64,000 nucleotides of DNA from positions 1,424,001 to 1,488,000 of the forward strand of contig BSBK01000522.1 of assembly GCA_027943335.1 (NCBI GenBank). Direction: 5' to 3'. This document shows, piece after piece, positions 1 to 9,778 of this stretch. This DNA comes from Chamaecyparis obtusa (Eukaryota; Streptophyta; Pinopsida; Cupressales; Cupressaceae). Position numbers and translations under genes: made by a program. Position 1 is the first letter of the stretch. Every line of letters starts with the position of its first letter. The notes beneath the pieces were generated by a model. The model worked only from the letters and a program-made list of their open reading frames with translations, made no database searches and had not been told where the DNA came from.

Positions 1-94
1 GACGGGGTCTTGAATCCTTGAGGGAGCCTACTTGTAGATTGGTTTCCAAGCTCCCTATGACAAGTAATTCCCTATACTCCTTAGTGTTGATGAT

Positions 95-137
95 TATATA
101 TATATATAGATAGATAGATAGATAGATAGATATATAT
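95..137. repeat. TA/GATA compound microsatellite
   Basis: A run of TA dinucleotides passes into about six GATA units and back to TA. It is simple-sequence DNA, likely length-variable between individuals. Confidence 0.9.
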
Positions 138-1558
138 TTCTGACTTCCTCTATTAACTGATGTAAATGCTACAGCATATATACTAGACCATGTATTGGCC
201 CCTTATTCCTCATAGAATTCAGATATAATATTCTGTAAATCAGTATTGATTCATAGTTAAGTTACAGGATACTAATTTTCTGTCATGTGATGCTTGCCAG
301 CACTAAATATGATTTATTTCCTTTCTGATCTCTTCCTTGTGATGTGTACCAAATATTTTTAAAAATCTCTGATTTCCCCCCTTTTCTGATTACAGAACAA
401 GCACTTATTTCGTTGATCCTTTTGGATGCCCATTTCAAATGAATCCTTGCCCCTTTTGTATCTTCCCATATGAGGGAGGAGTCATGCCTTTTCATTAATT
501 TGCCCTTTTAAAAGAGTCACAACTCTTGACCCTTAATTAGAATTTAATTATCTTTTACTTTAGGAGATTGTTATTTTAAAGTATTTTCTTTATTTATTTT
601 TAATGAGGATTTCCCTTAAATTAATCTTAAATGATTCTTAATTAAACTACTGTCATCTTTTAGTTAGCTGTCTAGAATATAGTTTAAAGACTGCAGTTTT
701 GATTTAATCAGCAAGGCCATGATCATGCTTTTATTAACGCTGTGAACTGGTAGATTCATTGATGGGGGCCATGACAATGTATTTTTTTGATATTGAAGAT
801 TCTAAATACAGCTTAGAAGTTCTGACCTTCCCGACAAGGCCCACACTTTGAAACTGACTGAAAATTTGATTCTTACACAAACTATCATATAGACATGAGA
901 AACATGTTTATTATACTTGGGTCCTTGATAATAAAATTATTTGTTTATTCATTCGAACAGTACTTTTAAAGATTATTTTTTGCTAATTGTCTCTAAAAGT
1001 GAGATTTAAAAAAGGGCAAAATATCCTAGAATAAGACCGATTAACAATAAACCATCGAGTCAAAGGTGGCATATCTTAGTGTGTGGACTATCATTCCAAG
1101 TTAAACTTGGCATTATTGTCATGCTTGATTAATCTTGCAAGCAAATTCATTAAATGAAAATGCATGGACGGTATAGTCTACTTCTTTTGCAAATATTGCT
1201 TTTTCAAATGCTTGCAAATGAGAATGATAGTTATGGAGGTAATTTCGTTATATAGATATTGAAGTTTCAAGAAATTCTTTTATTCTTCAACTTAATGTTT
1301 GGCTTGTTGTCACTTTGTGAAGTACCTATTAAGATATTTCAACAAACTTGCAAATTTCTCAATTTTCAACTCAGGTATTTTGTCAAACAATTGGCAGAAC
1401 ATTCAACTGGTAAATATTTCTGGATTTAATGATTAGAGACAGCTGCAATTTACAAATATATTGACATCTTAACAAACAGTTGCCATGCATTGAACAAATC
1501 ATTGACATTTTCATAAATACTTTGCATTCAATTGAGTAATTTCACAAACAATTGATGT

Positions 1559-1632
1559 AATTTATGACCTTGAGCTGCAATCGGTAAATACTGATAATTT
1601 ATGACCTTGAGCCGCAATCGGTAAATACCAAT
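1559..1632. repeat. 37-bp tandem duplication, two copies
   Basis: The unit beginning AATTTATGACCTTGAG is present at 1559 and again at 1596. The two copies differ by about one base over most of their length (CTGC versus CCGC). A recent local duplication; no function is suggested. Confidence 0.8.
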
Positions 1633-1968
1633 GGTTTCTGGTCTGAAATTGCCTAAAGGACTGTTTGCATCAAATTCTCAAGTTTCTGTACATATTTAGA
1701 AGCTGAAAACACAATTTATGCGGGGGCTTGTCATATAGATGAGTGGTGCAATATGGAGTATTTTCTGTAGCTTGATGTTTGAAGTAGAAATCAGGAATCT
1801 GAATAAAATATTAAATAATATCATGTGATAAAAATCAGAAATATATTTCCAACTGCATAGAGGATTGGATAATCCACCCCTTTTTTTTCTCAAGGTTTTC
1901 CAAGGGACAGAGTGCCATTTTCTACACCAACGATTACCCAAATGGAAGAAATAGATTCCTCATAGACA

Positions 1969-4234
1969 TGTTGGCAGTTGGTGTTGTCATTGATGTCAAC
2001 CCTCTGCTTGATGTCATTGATGATATGTTGCTATATCATGTTTTTCAGAATATGGGAAGATTGTTGGCAATATGTTTTGTAGTCTTCTGTTAAGAGATAA
2101 GCTTGTGGAAGACTCTGATGATGTGGCTGTGGTAAGGTAACAAGAGTTGTGCCATGATGAGGTAAGGTAACAAGAGTTGTGCTGTGACAGCATCCCTCAG
2201 CATTGACCATTGAAGGCAGAATGTAGTGTTGTGTTGTGGTTCAGCATTGTGAATTAACAAAGACGGAAATTGTTGAATGAGTGATGATGTCATAGCATGC
2301 AAAAGATAATGCAGATGATTGATAGATGAAGGTATTCTTTGTAGTGGATGTCCACCCTCTCGGTGTTGGTGTCTACACTCAGTTTGGTGTGATTGTAGTG
2401 TTTGATTCTTTGTAGAGATGTTGTTGATTAGTTGTGGTGTTGATCAAAAGTGTTGCCATGCTGATGTATTGTAAAGTTGGATGCCAACCTCAATTGTTGT
2501 TGCTGATGATGTGTTGTAGATCAGAGAAGGAGATGAGAGATGGACTAGAGGTTCATAGCATAACTTGTTGATTGTCAGCAGAGATGCTATCATGATAATT
2601 TCATATTAAGATGAGGATTAGAAGCATTAAGACGAGAATCAGAAGCGTTGAGATAAGGATTAGAAGTATTGAGATGAGGATTAGAAGTATGCCATTGGTG
2701 TTGTGATACTATAGGATGTTATGTATCTCTCTTGTTGCTCCTGGATGAGAATTTTCTGCTACAAAGGTGTTTGCAGATTGTTGAAGTGTGAAATTGTAGA
2801 GGAGCTTTGTTATCTGCCTAGAATAATGCTTTGCATTCCTCCGCATTTGATGCTATGGTCTTGCAGTTTGGAACATCTATTGTATGTGTTGTGGATGTTG
2901 CACTCCTATCTTTTTAGGTCCTGGGTGTTGCCGCAAATGTCTTTTGGGCTATGTAGTGTGTTGGTAGTTTGGATGTCTTTCAGGACTGATTCGGAAAACA
3001 CTTTGCATTTTCCGGCATTGATCTTTCTAGTGTTGTGGCTCAAAAGAGTGCTTATAATGTTTGTGCAATGTCTCAGTTTAGATTTCCAGTAACAAAGTGT
3101 ATTGCAAGTGTGTTTATGGTGATATGCTTCATAACTGGATTTTACTAGCTTTGCAATTATGAAGAGGTCTACATCAGAATGGTTGTGGCAGGTTGGGTCA
3201 ACATGAAAACATGAAAGATGTATTTAGGAATGATGTTGGAGGTTCAAAGAGCATCTTTATATGATCTGCATTGCAGTGGCTGTTTGTTATGGTGCTGCAT
3301 TGTGTTTGGAGTTGGTTGCTTGTGTAACTTGTGCATGTTTGGCTGAGAAGGTTGTTCTTGGTTGCACTTTACATTTGGGTTTTGCGCTAACATTGGAGAT
3401 TGTTTTGAGTTGTTTTAGGGCCGTGTGATTGATCAGGGTGATTTGCATTATGCCTATTTAGTTTGATGTTATGTTTTTGGGCCGACTGATAAAATGTTAC
3501 TCTCTACATATATACTTTACCTTGTTGCTGTCTTTGGGGGATGTGTGCCAATATATTTAATGTTTGTGATTGCTTTGGAAGTTGTAGTAAGATGTTTTAG
3601 GTTGTCTCTTTCTTCTGGTTTGGACTTCTTTCACCGCATTATGGTGTTGAGGCCGACTTATTGGGGTCATTTCTTTAGGCTGACTTAATTGATGTTTTTT
3701 TGGATGGGATGTATATATAAAAGATCAAATTAGTTGTAAAAGGTGCAGAATGGGTGTGGATTGTGAAGGATGTGAGATTGAGGAAGCATAAATGTGTGGT
3801 GGAAGTTGTGGAGCCAAACTAATGAATGATTTCTTGAGACATCATGGCAAAAGCATCTACATACTAAGGAGACTACTAAAAGCTGTATGTTGAAGGCTTG
3901 TATAGTGAGTGTCTTCAGTAGGTCCTTTGTATCTTGCTTGGACATAGTGAGGCTTTGCAACAAGTCATTTGTATCTTGCCTTGAGATTGTGTATCTTTGT
4001 TGCAAGTTTGGTAGTGAGCCTCATTGTAGTACTTTTTATATATTTTGAGTCTCACTGTGGTTTTCCCCTCATTGGGTTTTCCATGCAAATCTGGTGTTCT
4101 CTTGTGCATTGGTGTTGATTGCTTTATCTTTCATTGCTGCTGATTAAAGATATATATTTTAGAATAATACTAACAATGGATTAAGATTTTTAAAGATTGA
4201 TTCACCCCCTCTCTCAATCTATGTGTAATCAACA
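1969..4234 (+). repeat. 5' LTR of Copia-1 (2266 bp)
   Basis: It aligns along its length with 19224-23651 once the solo LTR in that copy is removed. It begins TGTTGGCAG and ends GTGTAATCAACA, directly before the tRNA-Met primer site. It holds a block of about four 22-bp units (2609-2692, GATGAGGATTAGAAGCATT type) that is also in the 3' LTR. Long open frames inside, for example 2721-3092, do not resemble any protein I know. Confidence 0.85.
2609..2692 (+). repeat. Short tandem units inside the LTR
   Basis: About four copies of a 20-22 bp unit (GATGAGGATTAGAAGYATT, with variants). The same block is present in the 3' LTR at about 21992-22076, so it predates insertion of the element. LTR tandem repeats often lie upstream of the promoter as enhancer units; that role here is inference. 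Confidence 0.7.
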
Positions 4235-4235
4235 A

Positions 4236-4249
4236 TAGGTATCGGAGCA
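4236..4249 (+). other. Primer binding site of Copia-1 (initiator tRNA-Met type)
   Basis: TAGGTATCGGAGC lies two bases after the LTR end and matches the usual plant TGGTATCAGAGC at all but two or three bases. This is where the 3' end of initiator tRNA-Met would anneal to start minus-strand DNA synthesis. Confidence 0.8.
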
Positions 4250-4301
4250 AGGTTCCTTTGGAGTAAGCTTAACTACTTGAGGAAGGTATGATATGAGTCA
4301 T

Positions 4302-5115
4302 GACAAAAGATGGATCTCACAAGGCTCCTAAGATTGATGGTTCAAACTTCACACTTTGGAAAGTAATAATTGAAGCTCATTTAACCTCATTAGGGTTCGG
4401 TGTGTAGAACTCTATCATAGATGGTTATTCTCCTTCGGTTGGTTCTCCTACAAATCTGACAGAGATTAGGGCATATGAAAACAATGACAAAGCAAGGAAT
4501 GCAATTTTGAGTGGGCTTACAGATTTGGAATTGGTGAAGGTGATGCATTGCAGTATTGCTAAAGAAATTTGGGATAAACTCAATGAGATATATGAAGGAG
4601 ATGGTAAAGTACAAGCAGATGAAGATGAAAAATATCAAAACTAGATTTTAACTCTAAAAATGGGAGAAGATAAAGAATTTGCTAGCTATATGCTCCAAGT
4701 AGATGAAGTGGAGAATTAAAAGAAGATGAGGTTGTGAAAAGGATACTTAGATGTCTTCCTAAAAGCTATTGTCATTAAGGTTTTTGCTATTGAAGAAAGT
4801 AAGCACTTGGACAATTATTTAATGGACCAATTGTATGGTGCTCTAACTGCATTTAAATTGAGAGAGTTTGTCAAAAATGCTCCTAAAAGGGTGGCAACAT
4901 TTAAGGTTGGTAAGAAGGTAGAGGATGATTCTGATCAACTTGATGGCTATGATAAAGTTGAAGCAAACTTTGTAAGAAGGTTTAAGAAAGGCATTGACAA
5001 ATACGAAGGTAAGTTACCTTTTAAATGTGTTGATTGCAGTATAAATTTAGAATTGTTCATTTTGCATCCAAATGTCCTTTTAGAGAGTGAGAAGGTTGCA
5101 ATAAAAGAGAGTTAA
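4302..5115 (+). pseudogene. Copia-1 gag remnant
   Basis: Gag forms the capsid-like particle that packages Copia RNA. One frame shows the N-terminal gag pattern (KIDGSNFTLW, then AKEIWDKLNEIYEG) and continues to a zinc-knuckle region near 5020 (LPFKCVDC) in which the later Cys/His spacing is lost. Stop codons occur at several places, for example in the GFGV and YQN segments, and an open stretch of 102 residues remains at 4807-5115. Compared with the gag of Copia-2 (49908 onward), it lacks the long coiled coil and most of the C-terminal knuckles. No functional product is expected. Confidence 0.75.
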
Positions 5116-5129
5116 AAAAGGGTCTTTAT

Positions 5130-6120
5130 TCCAACTTCCAAGGATAATAGCTTTTTAAAAAAAATGTGAAGATAAAAAATCATTCAAATGTTGGAACACT
5201 TTTTATGGCCTCAAAAGCTGATGATAAGAGTAATGTAAGATGTCTGATACCTTGCATGATGATAAGGTCAATGAACAATAAATAATTGTATGGTCTTCCT
5301 TCCATTCAAAAGAAGCAAATACTTGGTGATTGATAGTGGATGTTCTCATCACATGACTGGTGAGAAAGAAAAACTCATCAATCTCAAGAAATGAAATGGA
5401 GGATCAATCAAGTTGGGGATGAAGCATCTGCCCAAATGTGTTGAAAGGGTACAATAACAATTGATGGAAAGAAAAAAACATAAGTTCTTTATGTGAGAGG
5501 ATTGAAATATGATCTTCTCAGTGTTAGTTGGATGTGCAGCAAGGGATATAATCTTACATTTCATGACAAAGGTTGTTAAATCAGAAAAGGTAGCTCTGTC
5601 TTGTAGCAGAAGGAAGCAGGGCTGATGGCAATGTTTATCATTTCAAAGAGGCTAAAGGAAGAAGTTGTCCATTGGCACAAACCAGTGAATCTTGGCTATG
5701 GCACAAAAGGACGGGTCACATCAAATTTGATAATTGGTGAAGATCAACTCTATAAGTGCCAAAAGAGCCATACCAAAGATGATCAAGCCTATAAACACTT
5801 TATACAAGGAATTTCAGATGGGAAAGCAAACAAGGACAAAATTCAAGAGAAAGAGTGCTGCTTTACAAGGCTTTGGAGTCGGTGCATACTAATCTCTATG
5901 GGCCTACTAGAAAAAAAGGACTCAATGATGAAAGGTACTGTGTTGATTATTGATGATTGTTCTAGGATGACTTGGGTTACACTCTTAAGAGAAAAATCAG
6001 AAGCACTAAAAAAGTTTGAAGCTTTTAAATCTTTGGTTGAGAAGGAACTAGATGTTAAGATTAAATGCTTAAGATTTGATAGAGGAGGTGAATTTACTTC
6101 AATTGAGTTAAAAAAACATT
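5130..6120 (+). pseudogene. Copia-1 protease and integrase N-half remnant
   Basis: The retropepsin-like protease core is visible near 5325 (YLVIDSGCSHHMTG), with the catalytic Asp in DSG. A GAG-pre-integrase stretch follows near 5660 (HWHKPVNLGYG, degraded). The integrase core is at about 5940-6110, with DDCSRMTWVTLL, a second acidic motif FDRGGEF (usually TDRGGEF) and IELKK. Frames shift at several points between these motifs. The sequence breaks off before the third catalytic residue, at about 6120, where unrelated DNA begins. The protein would process the polyprotein and insert cDNA in a live element; here it is dead. Confidence 0.75.
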
Positions 6121-6830
6121 CCTTGGACGTTCCTTAGGGACCTATCATCCCCAAATGGCAGAGATGTTTCCTGGCTTTTAAGAGGGTTGACTAGGTATCA
6201 AGGATGGCAAGGGGATGTCCCCTCATCCTTGAAATGGCTATGGGATGGGGACGTTGGGTTCTGGTGCAGGGGATGCGTCCTCGTGTATTCTTGCAAATCC
6301 TTCGTTTCCTTTGAAGATTGCACTATTTTTGTGGCATTGTGAGTAGTTTGATTAAACAGAAACCAGTTTTATGGGATTCGTATATTTGCGGCATCATCCA
6401 TTATTGTCATTGTCCTTGGAACCTTAGTTAGCTTTTTGAGCCCTTATTCCCTTTTGCAATTAATTTTGAAACATTTAGTAGAAGAGAAGTGTTATAGAGG
6501 CTTTGAAGAATCTGAAAATGCTTGGATAGGTAGAGAATCTAAAGTCCTATTGTTATTTGACTTTTAGAGAATCTAAAGTCTTATCATTAGGAATGCCCAT
6601 GGGAGAAACCACATAGTGAGAGAATTGTATTTGCTATCAAGCAACATTTGTGTAAGTACCCTCGTGATTACCAACATATCACATCATCAACTACATCTAT
6701 CAGAGTGAAAGTCAAGACCTAACATAGATAACCCTAGGTCATCTCACTTGATCAAAATCATTACCATTTCAGATTTCCTTTTAACAAGGGAGGATAGAAG
6801 ATAATCTGTATATTTTATTCTTTGTCGGTT
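6121..6830. other. Unidentified insertion/deletion within Copia-1 integrase
   Basis: About 700 bp of DNA with no recognisable protein separates the integrase core from the integrase tail (CYIRRNDENLGKFES at about 6855). By comparison with Copia-2 the host element has lost roughly 90 codons here, so insertion and deletion both occurred. It opens with GGGACCTATCATCCCC and holds purine-rich GGGATGGGGA-type runs. I found no clear terminal repeats or target duplication. Confidence 0.5.
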
Positions 6831-7626
6831 GCATGCAAAGCCCCCCTTCAACAAGCAACATATGCTACATCAGAAGAAATGATGAAAACTTGGGAAAGTT
6901 TGAATCAATATGTGATGAGGGAATCTCTCTTGGTTCCTCAACTAGAAGAAAAGGTTATAGATGCTACAACAAGAGACTTAGAAGAATGGTTGAAAGTACA
7001 AATGTCAAAGTAGATGACGATTGGAATCAAGTCACACAAGAGCTTAAGACTGTGAAACTGAAGAACATCTCAGCATGAAAGAAGAAGAGGTAAGGGAGAT
7101 AAAAGAGAAAGAACAAGTGGAGAAAGATCATAGGGGACAAGAATGAAGGAGTGTTGACTAGGAGAAGACTTGTAAAGGGAAGTGAGCAAGTGAATTTATG
7201 TCTTCTGTAAAAATGGAACCCAAGACCTTTGTTGATACTATCAAAGATGAAGGATGATTGTAACTAATGGAAGTAGAGTCAAATTAGATCGAAAAGAATC
7301 AGACATGGGAATTGGTTCCCAAACCAACAGACAAGAATGTTGTAGGAACAAAATGTGTGTTTCAAAACAAAATAAATGAAGGAGAAGTGACAAGAAACGA
7401 GTAAGATTGGTCTGCAAAGGCTATTCACAAATTGAAGAAATTGACATTGACAAAACATCTGCTTCGGTAGCTAGGATGGAGGCAATCAGGATGTTTCTTG
7501 CCTTTGCTGCTCATAAGAACTTCAAAGCTTATCAAATGGATGTCAAATCAGCCTTCTTGAATGGTGATCTAGAAAAATGTCTACATAAAGCAACCTGATG
7601 AGTTTCAGCTGTTAGAAGACCCAAAC
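6831..7626 (+). pseudogene. Copia-1 integrase tail and RT N-terminus remnant
   Basis: The integrase C-terminal motif runs CYIRRNDENLGKFES then KGYRCYNKRLRRMVEST. A linker follows, then the reverse transcriptase start at about 7300 (WELVPKP, then VCKGYSQIEEID) and the motif [15 protein letters not shown] near 7540. These match Copia-2 at 52900-53700. One frame is open for 63 residues at 7407-7598, but several frameshifts and stops separate the parts. The reading ends at DPN, where a solo LTR has inserted, and resumes at 8018. Confidence 0.75.
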
Positions 7627-7953
7627 TGTTGTGAAATCTGGATCGTCCTATAGAGAATATATGTGACTGCTGTAGTGAAATAGATTACCATTGTGATTGA
7701 TCTTTTCACCAGCCATTGATATATATTTATATCTTTTGAATAGTCACGTCTTGAAGAGTCATGACCATATAATAATATGAGAATTATGGTAATAACCATA
7801 ATTGTCTACTATAACCATAATTAACATAAATATATAATTAACTACAATAATATAATATATATCATTGCATTATAATATTATCATTACTATATTAATAATA
7901 TAATAATGATAATAATATAATATAAATATCACAACTCTTCATTATTAACATTG

Positions 7954-7984
<31 letters not shown>

Positions 7985-8012
7985 ACAATACGAATGAAGC
8001 TATCTCTTAACA
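7627..8012. mobile_element. 386-bp solo LTR with CAAAC target duplication
   Basis: The insert begins TGTTGTGAAATC and ends CTCTTAACA (TG...CA), with CAAAC on both sides (7622-7626 and 8013-8017). It splits the Copia-1 RT frame exactly between the codons for DPN and MVC, and removing it rejoins the frame. Its middle is almost pure A/T with a TA microsatellite (about 7954-7983). No primer site or coding region is present, so this is a solo LTR left by LTR-LTR recombination, family unknown. Confidence 0.8.
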
Positions 8013-8017
8013 CAAAC

Positions 8018-8162
8018 ATGGTTTGTAATTTAAAAAAGGCTTTATGTAAGCAAGCCCCAAGGTCTTGGTATGTAAGATTGGATAAGTACTTTTGCAAGAT
8101 TTCAAGAAAGGTACCACAGATAGCAATCTTTAAATTAAAGTTTAGGAAGAAAAGGTTTTTAT
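8018..8162 (+). pseudogene. Copia-1 RT fragment (KALxKQAPRSWY)
   Basis: Directly after the solo LTR the RT resumes with KKALCKQAPRSWYVRLDKY and a frameshifted DSNL motif near 8125. This matches Copia-2 at 53758-53870. The YVDD catalytic motif should follow, but the Copia sequence stops at about 8162 and a Gypsy-type sequence takes over. Confidence 0.75.
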
Positions 8163-8905
8163 AGTGAGAAATGTTTCATGCTTATGCAGGAAGGGGTGGT
8201 GCTTGGTCATTTTATATCAGTCGCAGCGATAAAAGTGGACCCAGCCAAGATAGAGGTAATTCTAACATTGCCCACACCTACTAAACCAAAGGATGTAAGA
8301 TCTTTTTTAGGTCATGCAGGCTATTATAGGCATTTCATTAAAAATTTCAGTCAAATAGCTAGTCCTTTGTATACACTGCTGACTAAAGAAGCTGAATTCA
8401 TTTGAACACTAGCATGTAATGAATTGTTCCTGCAGCTTAAGAAACTCCTCACCACAGCACGAGTTCTTAAGGGACCAGATTGGTCTATTCCATTTCATAT
8501 CCATATTGATGCATCAGACTATGCTGTAGGTGTTGTATTAGGACAAAAGCCTGCTCACCTTGAAAATGCAATCTATTATATTAGTAAAAGCCTCCATGGC
8601 CCTGAACTAAACTACACAGTAACTCAGAAGGAACTTTTAGCTGTAGTTTATGCATTGAACAAATTCTGACACTATGTAACTGGCTATCCTATTTTTGTTC
8701 ATACTGACCACTCAGCCATAAAGTACTTGATGAACAAACCTGCTGTAACTAGCAGATTGGCAAGATGGCTCTTGTTATTGAAGGAGTTTGATATAACCAT
8801 TGTTGATAAGCCAGGCAAGGCCAATGTAGTTGCTGACTATTTGTCTAGACTTCAACTTGCTGATGAAGATCCAACTCCAATTGAAGATACATTTCCAGAT
8901 GAGCA
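8163..8905 (+). pseudogene. Ty3/Gypsy RT-RNase H fragment embedded in Copia-1
   Basis: This 0.74-kb piece belongs to another superfamily. It starts at the Gypsy RT tail (GVVLGHFISVAAIKVDPAKI, then VRSFLGHAGYYRHFIKNFS), passes through the Gypsy RNase H (IHIDASDYAVGVVLG, YTVTQKELLAVVYAL, HTDHSAIKYLM) and ends in DKPGKANVVADYLSRL and EDTFPDEHL. VADYLSRL and FPDEHL resemble Athila/Tat elements without a chromodomain; that lineage call is tentative. Two or three stop codons interrupt it. It is on the same strand as the surrounding Copia, which resumes at about 8906 with KRIFRYLKGTSNY. No LTRs or target duplications flank it, so it did not arrive as a normal insertion. Copia codons for the RT palm/thumb, YVDD included, are missing at the junction. 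Confidence 0.85.
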
Positions 8906-9111
8906 TTTGTATAAAAGGATATTTAGATATTTGAAGGGGACATCGAATTATTGTTTGTGGTAGAGAAGGGATGTTGATTTCTCTTTGAAGGGTTACATTG
9001 ATGCTGATTGGGCTGGTTGTGTGGATGATAGAAATACCAATAGTAGTGCATTTTTCTAGGGAGACAAATTGGTCTCTTGGATTAGTAAGAAGCAGGACTT
9101 AGTGTCCTTAT
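8906..9111 (+). pseudogene. Copia-1 RNase H remnant
   Basis: Copia motifs resume with RIFRYLKGTSNYCLW, then GYIDADWAGCVDDRNTNS and LVSWISKKQ. These match [26 protein letters not shown] and LVSWLSKKQ in Copia-2. A stop codon ends the first part at 8962 and another lies at about 9057. The sequence is cut at about 9111, where a TGCAATGTCCCC terminus begins. The rest of RNase H is not found elsewhere in the window. Confidence 0.75.
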
Positions 9112-9475
9112 TGCAATGTCCCCTATTGGGACTTTCTGTTTAACATGCCTCATTATACAATATCATGTAGTATTATGCCTTACCTAAATTAAGAGAGTTA
9201 GTTTGTTCATAATACAATCCATAATTGTATATTTATACATCATCCTTACTTTTGTCCTAAGCCTAATGGAGGATGGGGAATTGCTGTCATAGGGCGCTTG
9301 GAACCATCTCCGCAATTAAGCCCAAGGGTTTCGTGAACGCCTGTCAATACCAGCATTTGGGAGTCAATTTGGGATGGAATTACTTGCCTCTCCCTACACA
9401 AACTAGCCCACCCTTCCAAAGGCTTAGGTCTCCATAGTCTTTCATTATTTAATAAATGTTATAATTTGACATATA
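9112..9475 (+). mobile_element. Start of an LTR of the TGTAATGTCCCC family (+ strand)
   Basis: TGCAATGTCCCCTATTGGG at 9112 matches the 5' ends of three minus-strand LTRs further right (near 38643, 41814 and 44169: TGTAATGTYCCC...). It cuts Copia-1 RNase H, so it is a later insertion. I could not locate its other end or a matching CTTAT duplication, because more elements are nested beyond it. No coding sequence is visible. Confidence 0.5.
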
Positions 9476-9778
9476 TATTTGCATATGTGGGCATTTGATT
9501 ATTTATAATAAACAGATTTCATTGCCTATTAGCAATATATATCTATATGTATATATGTGTGTGTGTGGGTATTTGATTATTTCAAATAAGCTAATCTCAT
9601 TGCATATTAGCAATATATATATTACAAGTTTAGTCCACTAGCATAACCATTTACATATTTGTCATAATTTAATTAATATGACCATATGTATTTACAATTA
9701 TAACCTCATGCTTATATGATGGGATTACAACCAAATTGACAACACACACACGCGTGCGCACACACACACACATAGACA
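9476..9778. repeat. AT-rich repeated segment with CA microsatellite
   Basis: A block ending TTAGCAATATATAT occurs twice (ends at about 9541 and 9620). The following part (TAGCATAACCATTTACAT ... AACCAAATTGACA, 9639-9752) recurs at 13067-13117 plus 14477-14530, split there by a solo LTR. A CA-rich microsatellite closes the segment (about 9744-9772). The repetition on both sides of the hAT element suggests an older tandem repeat into which that element inserted. Confidence 0.6.

Larger units (their letters stand above)
1..1968. other. AT-rich non-coding stretch, no gene seen
   Basis: No reading frame here resembles a known protein; the longest frames are short and of AT-driven composition. It holds one TA/GATA microsatellite and one short tandem duplication, listed separately. 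It forms the left flank of the old Copia element, whose LTR begins at 1969. It could be intron, decayed transposon or intergenic DNA; nothing seen decides which. Confidence 0.6.

Noticed and set aside
2609..2692. CRISPR-like short repeats
   Set aside because: Direct 22-bp units without spacers, present in both LTRs of a plant retrotransposon.
2721..3092. 123-residue open frame
   Set aside because: It lies inside the Copia-1 LTR, its counterpart in the 3' LTR is broken, and the translation is Leu/Cys/Trp-rich without any known motif.
8163..8905. Endogenous plant pararetrovirus (caulimovirid) RT/RNase H
   Set aside because: The RNase H and the following PGKANVVADYLSRL / FPDEHL context are those of Gypsy retrotransposons, and no movement-protein or coat-protein motif is nearby.
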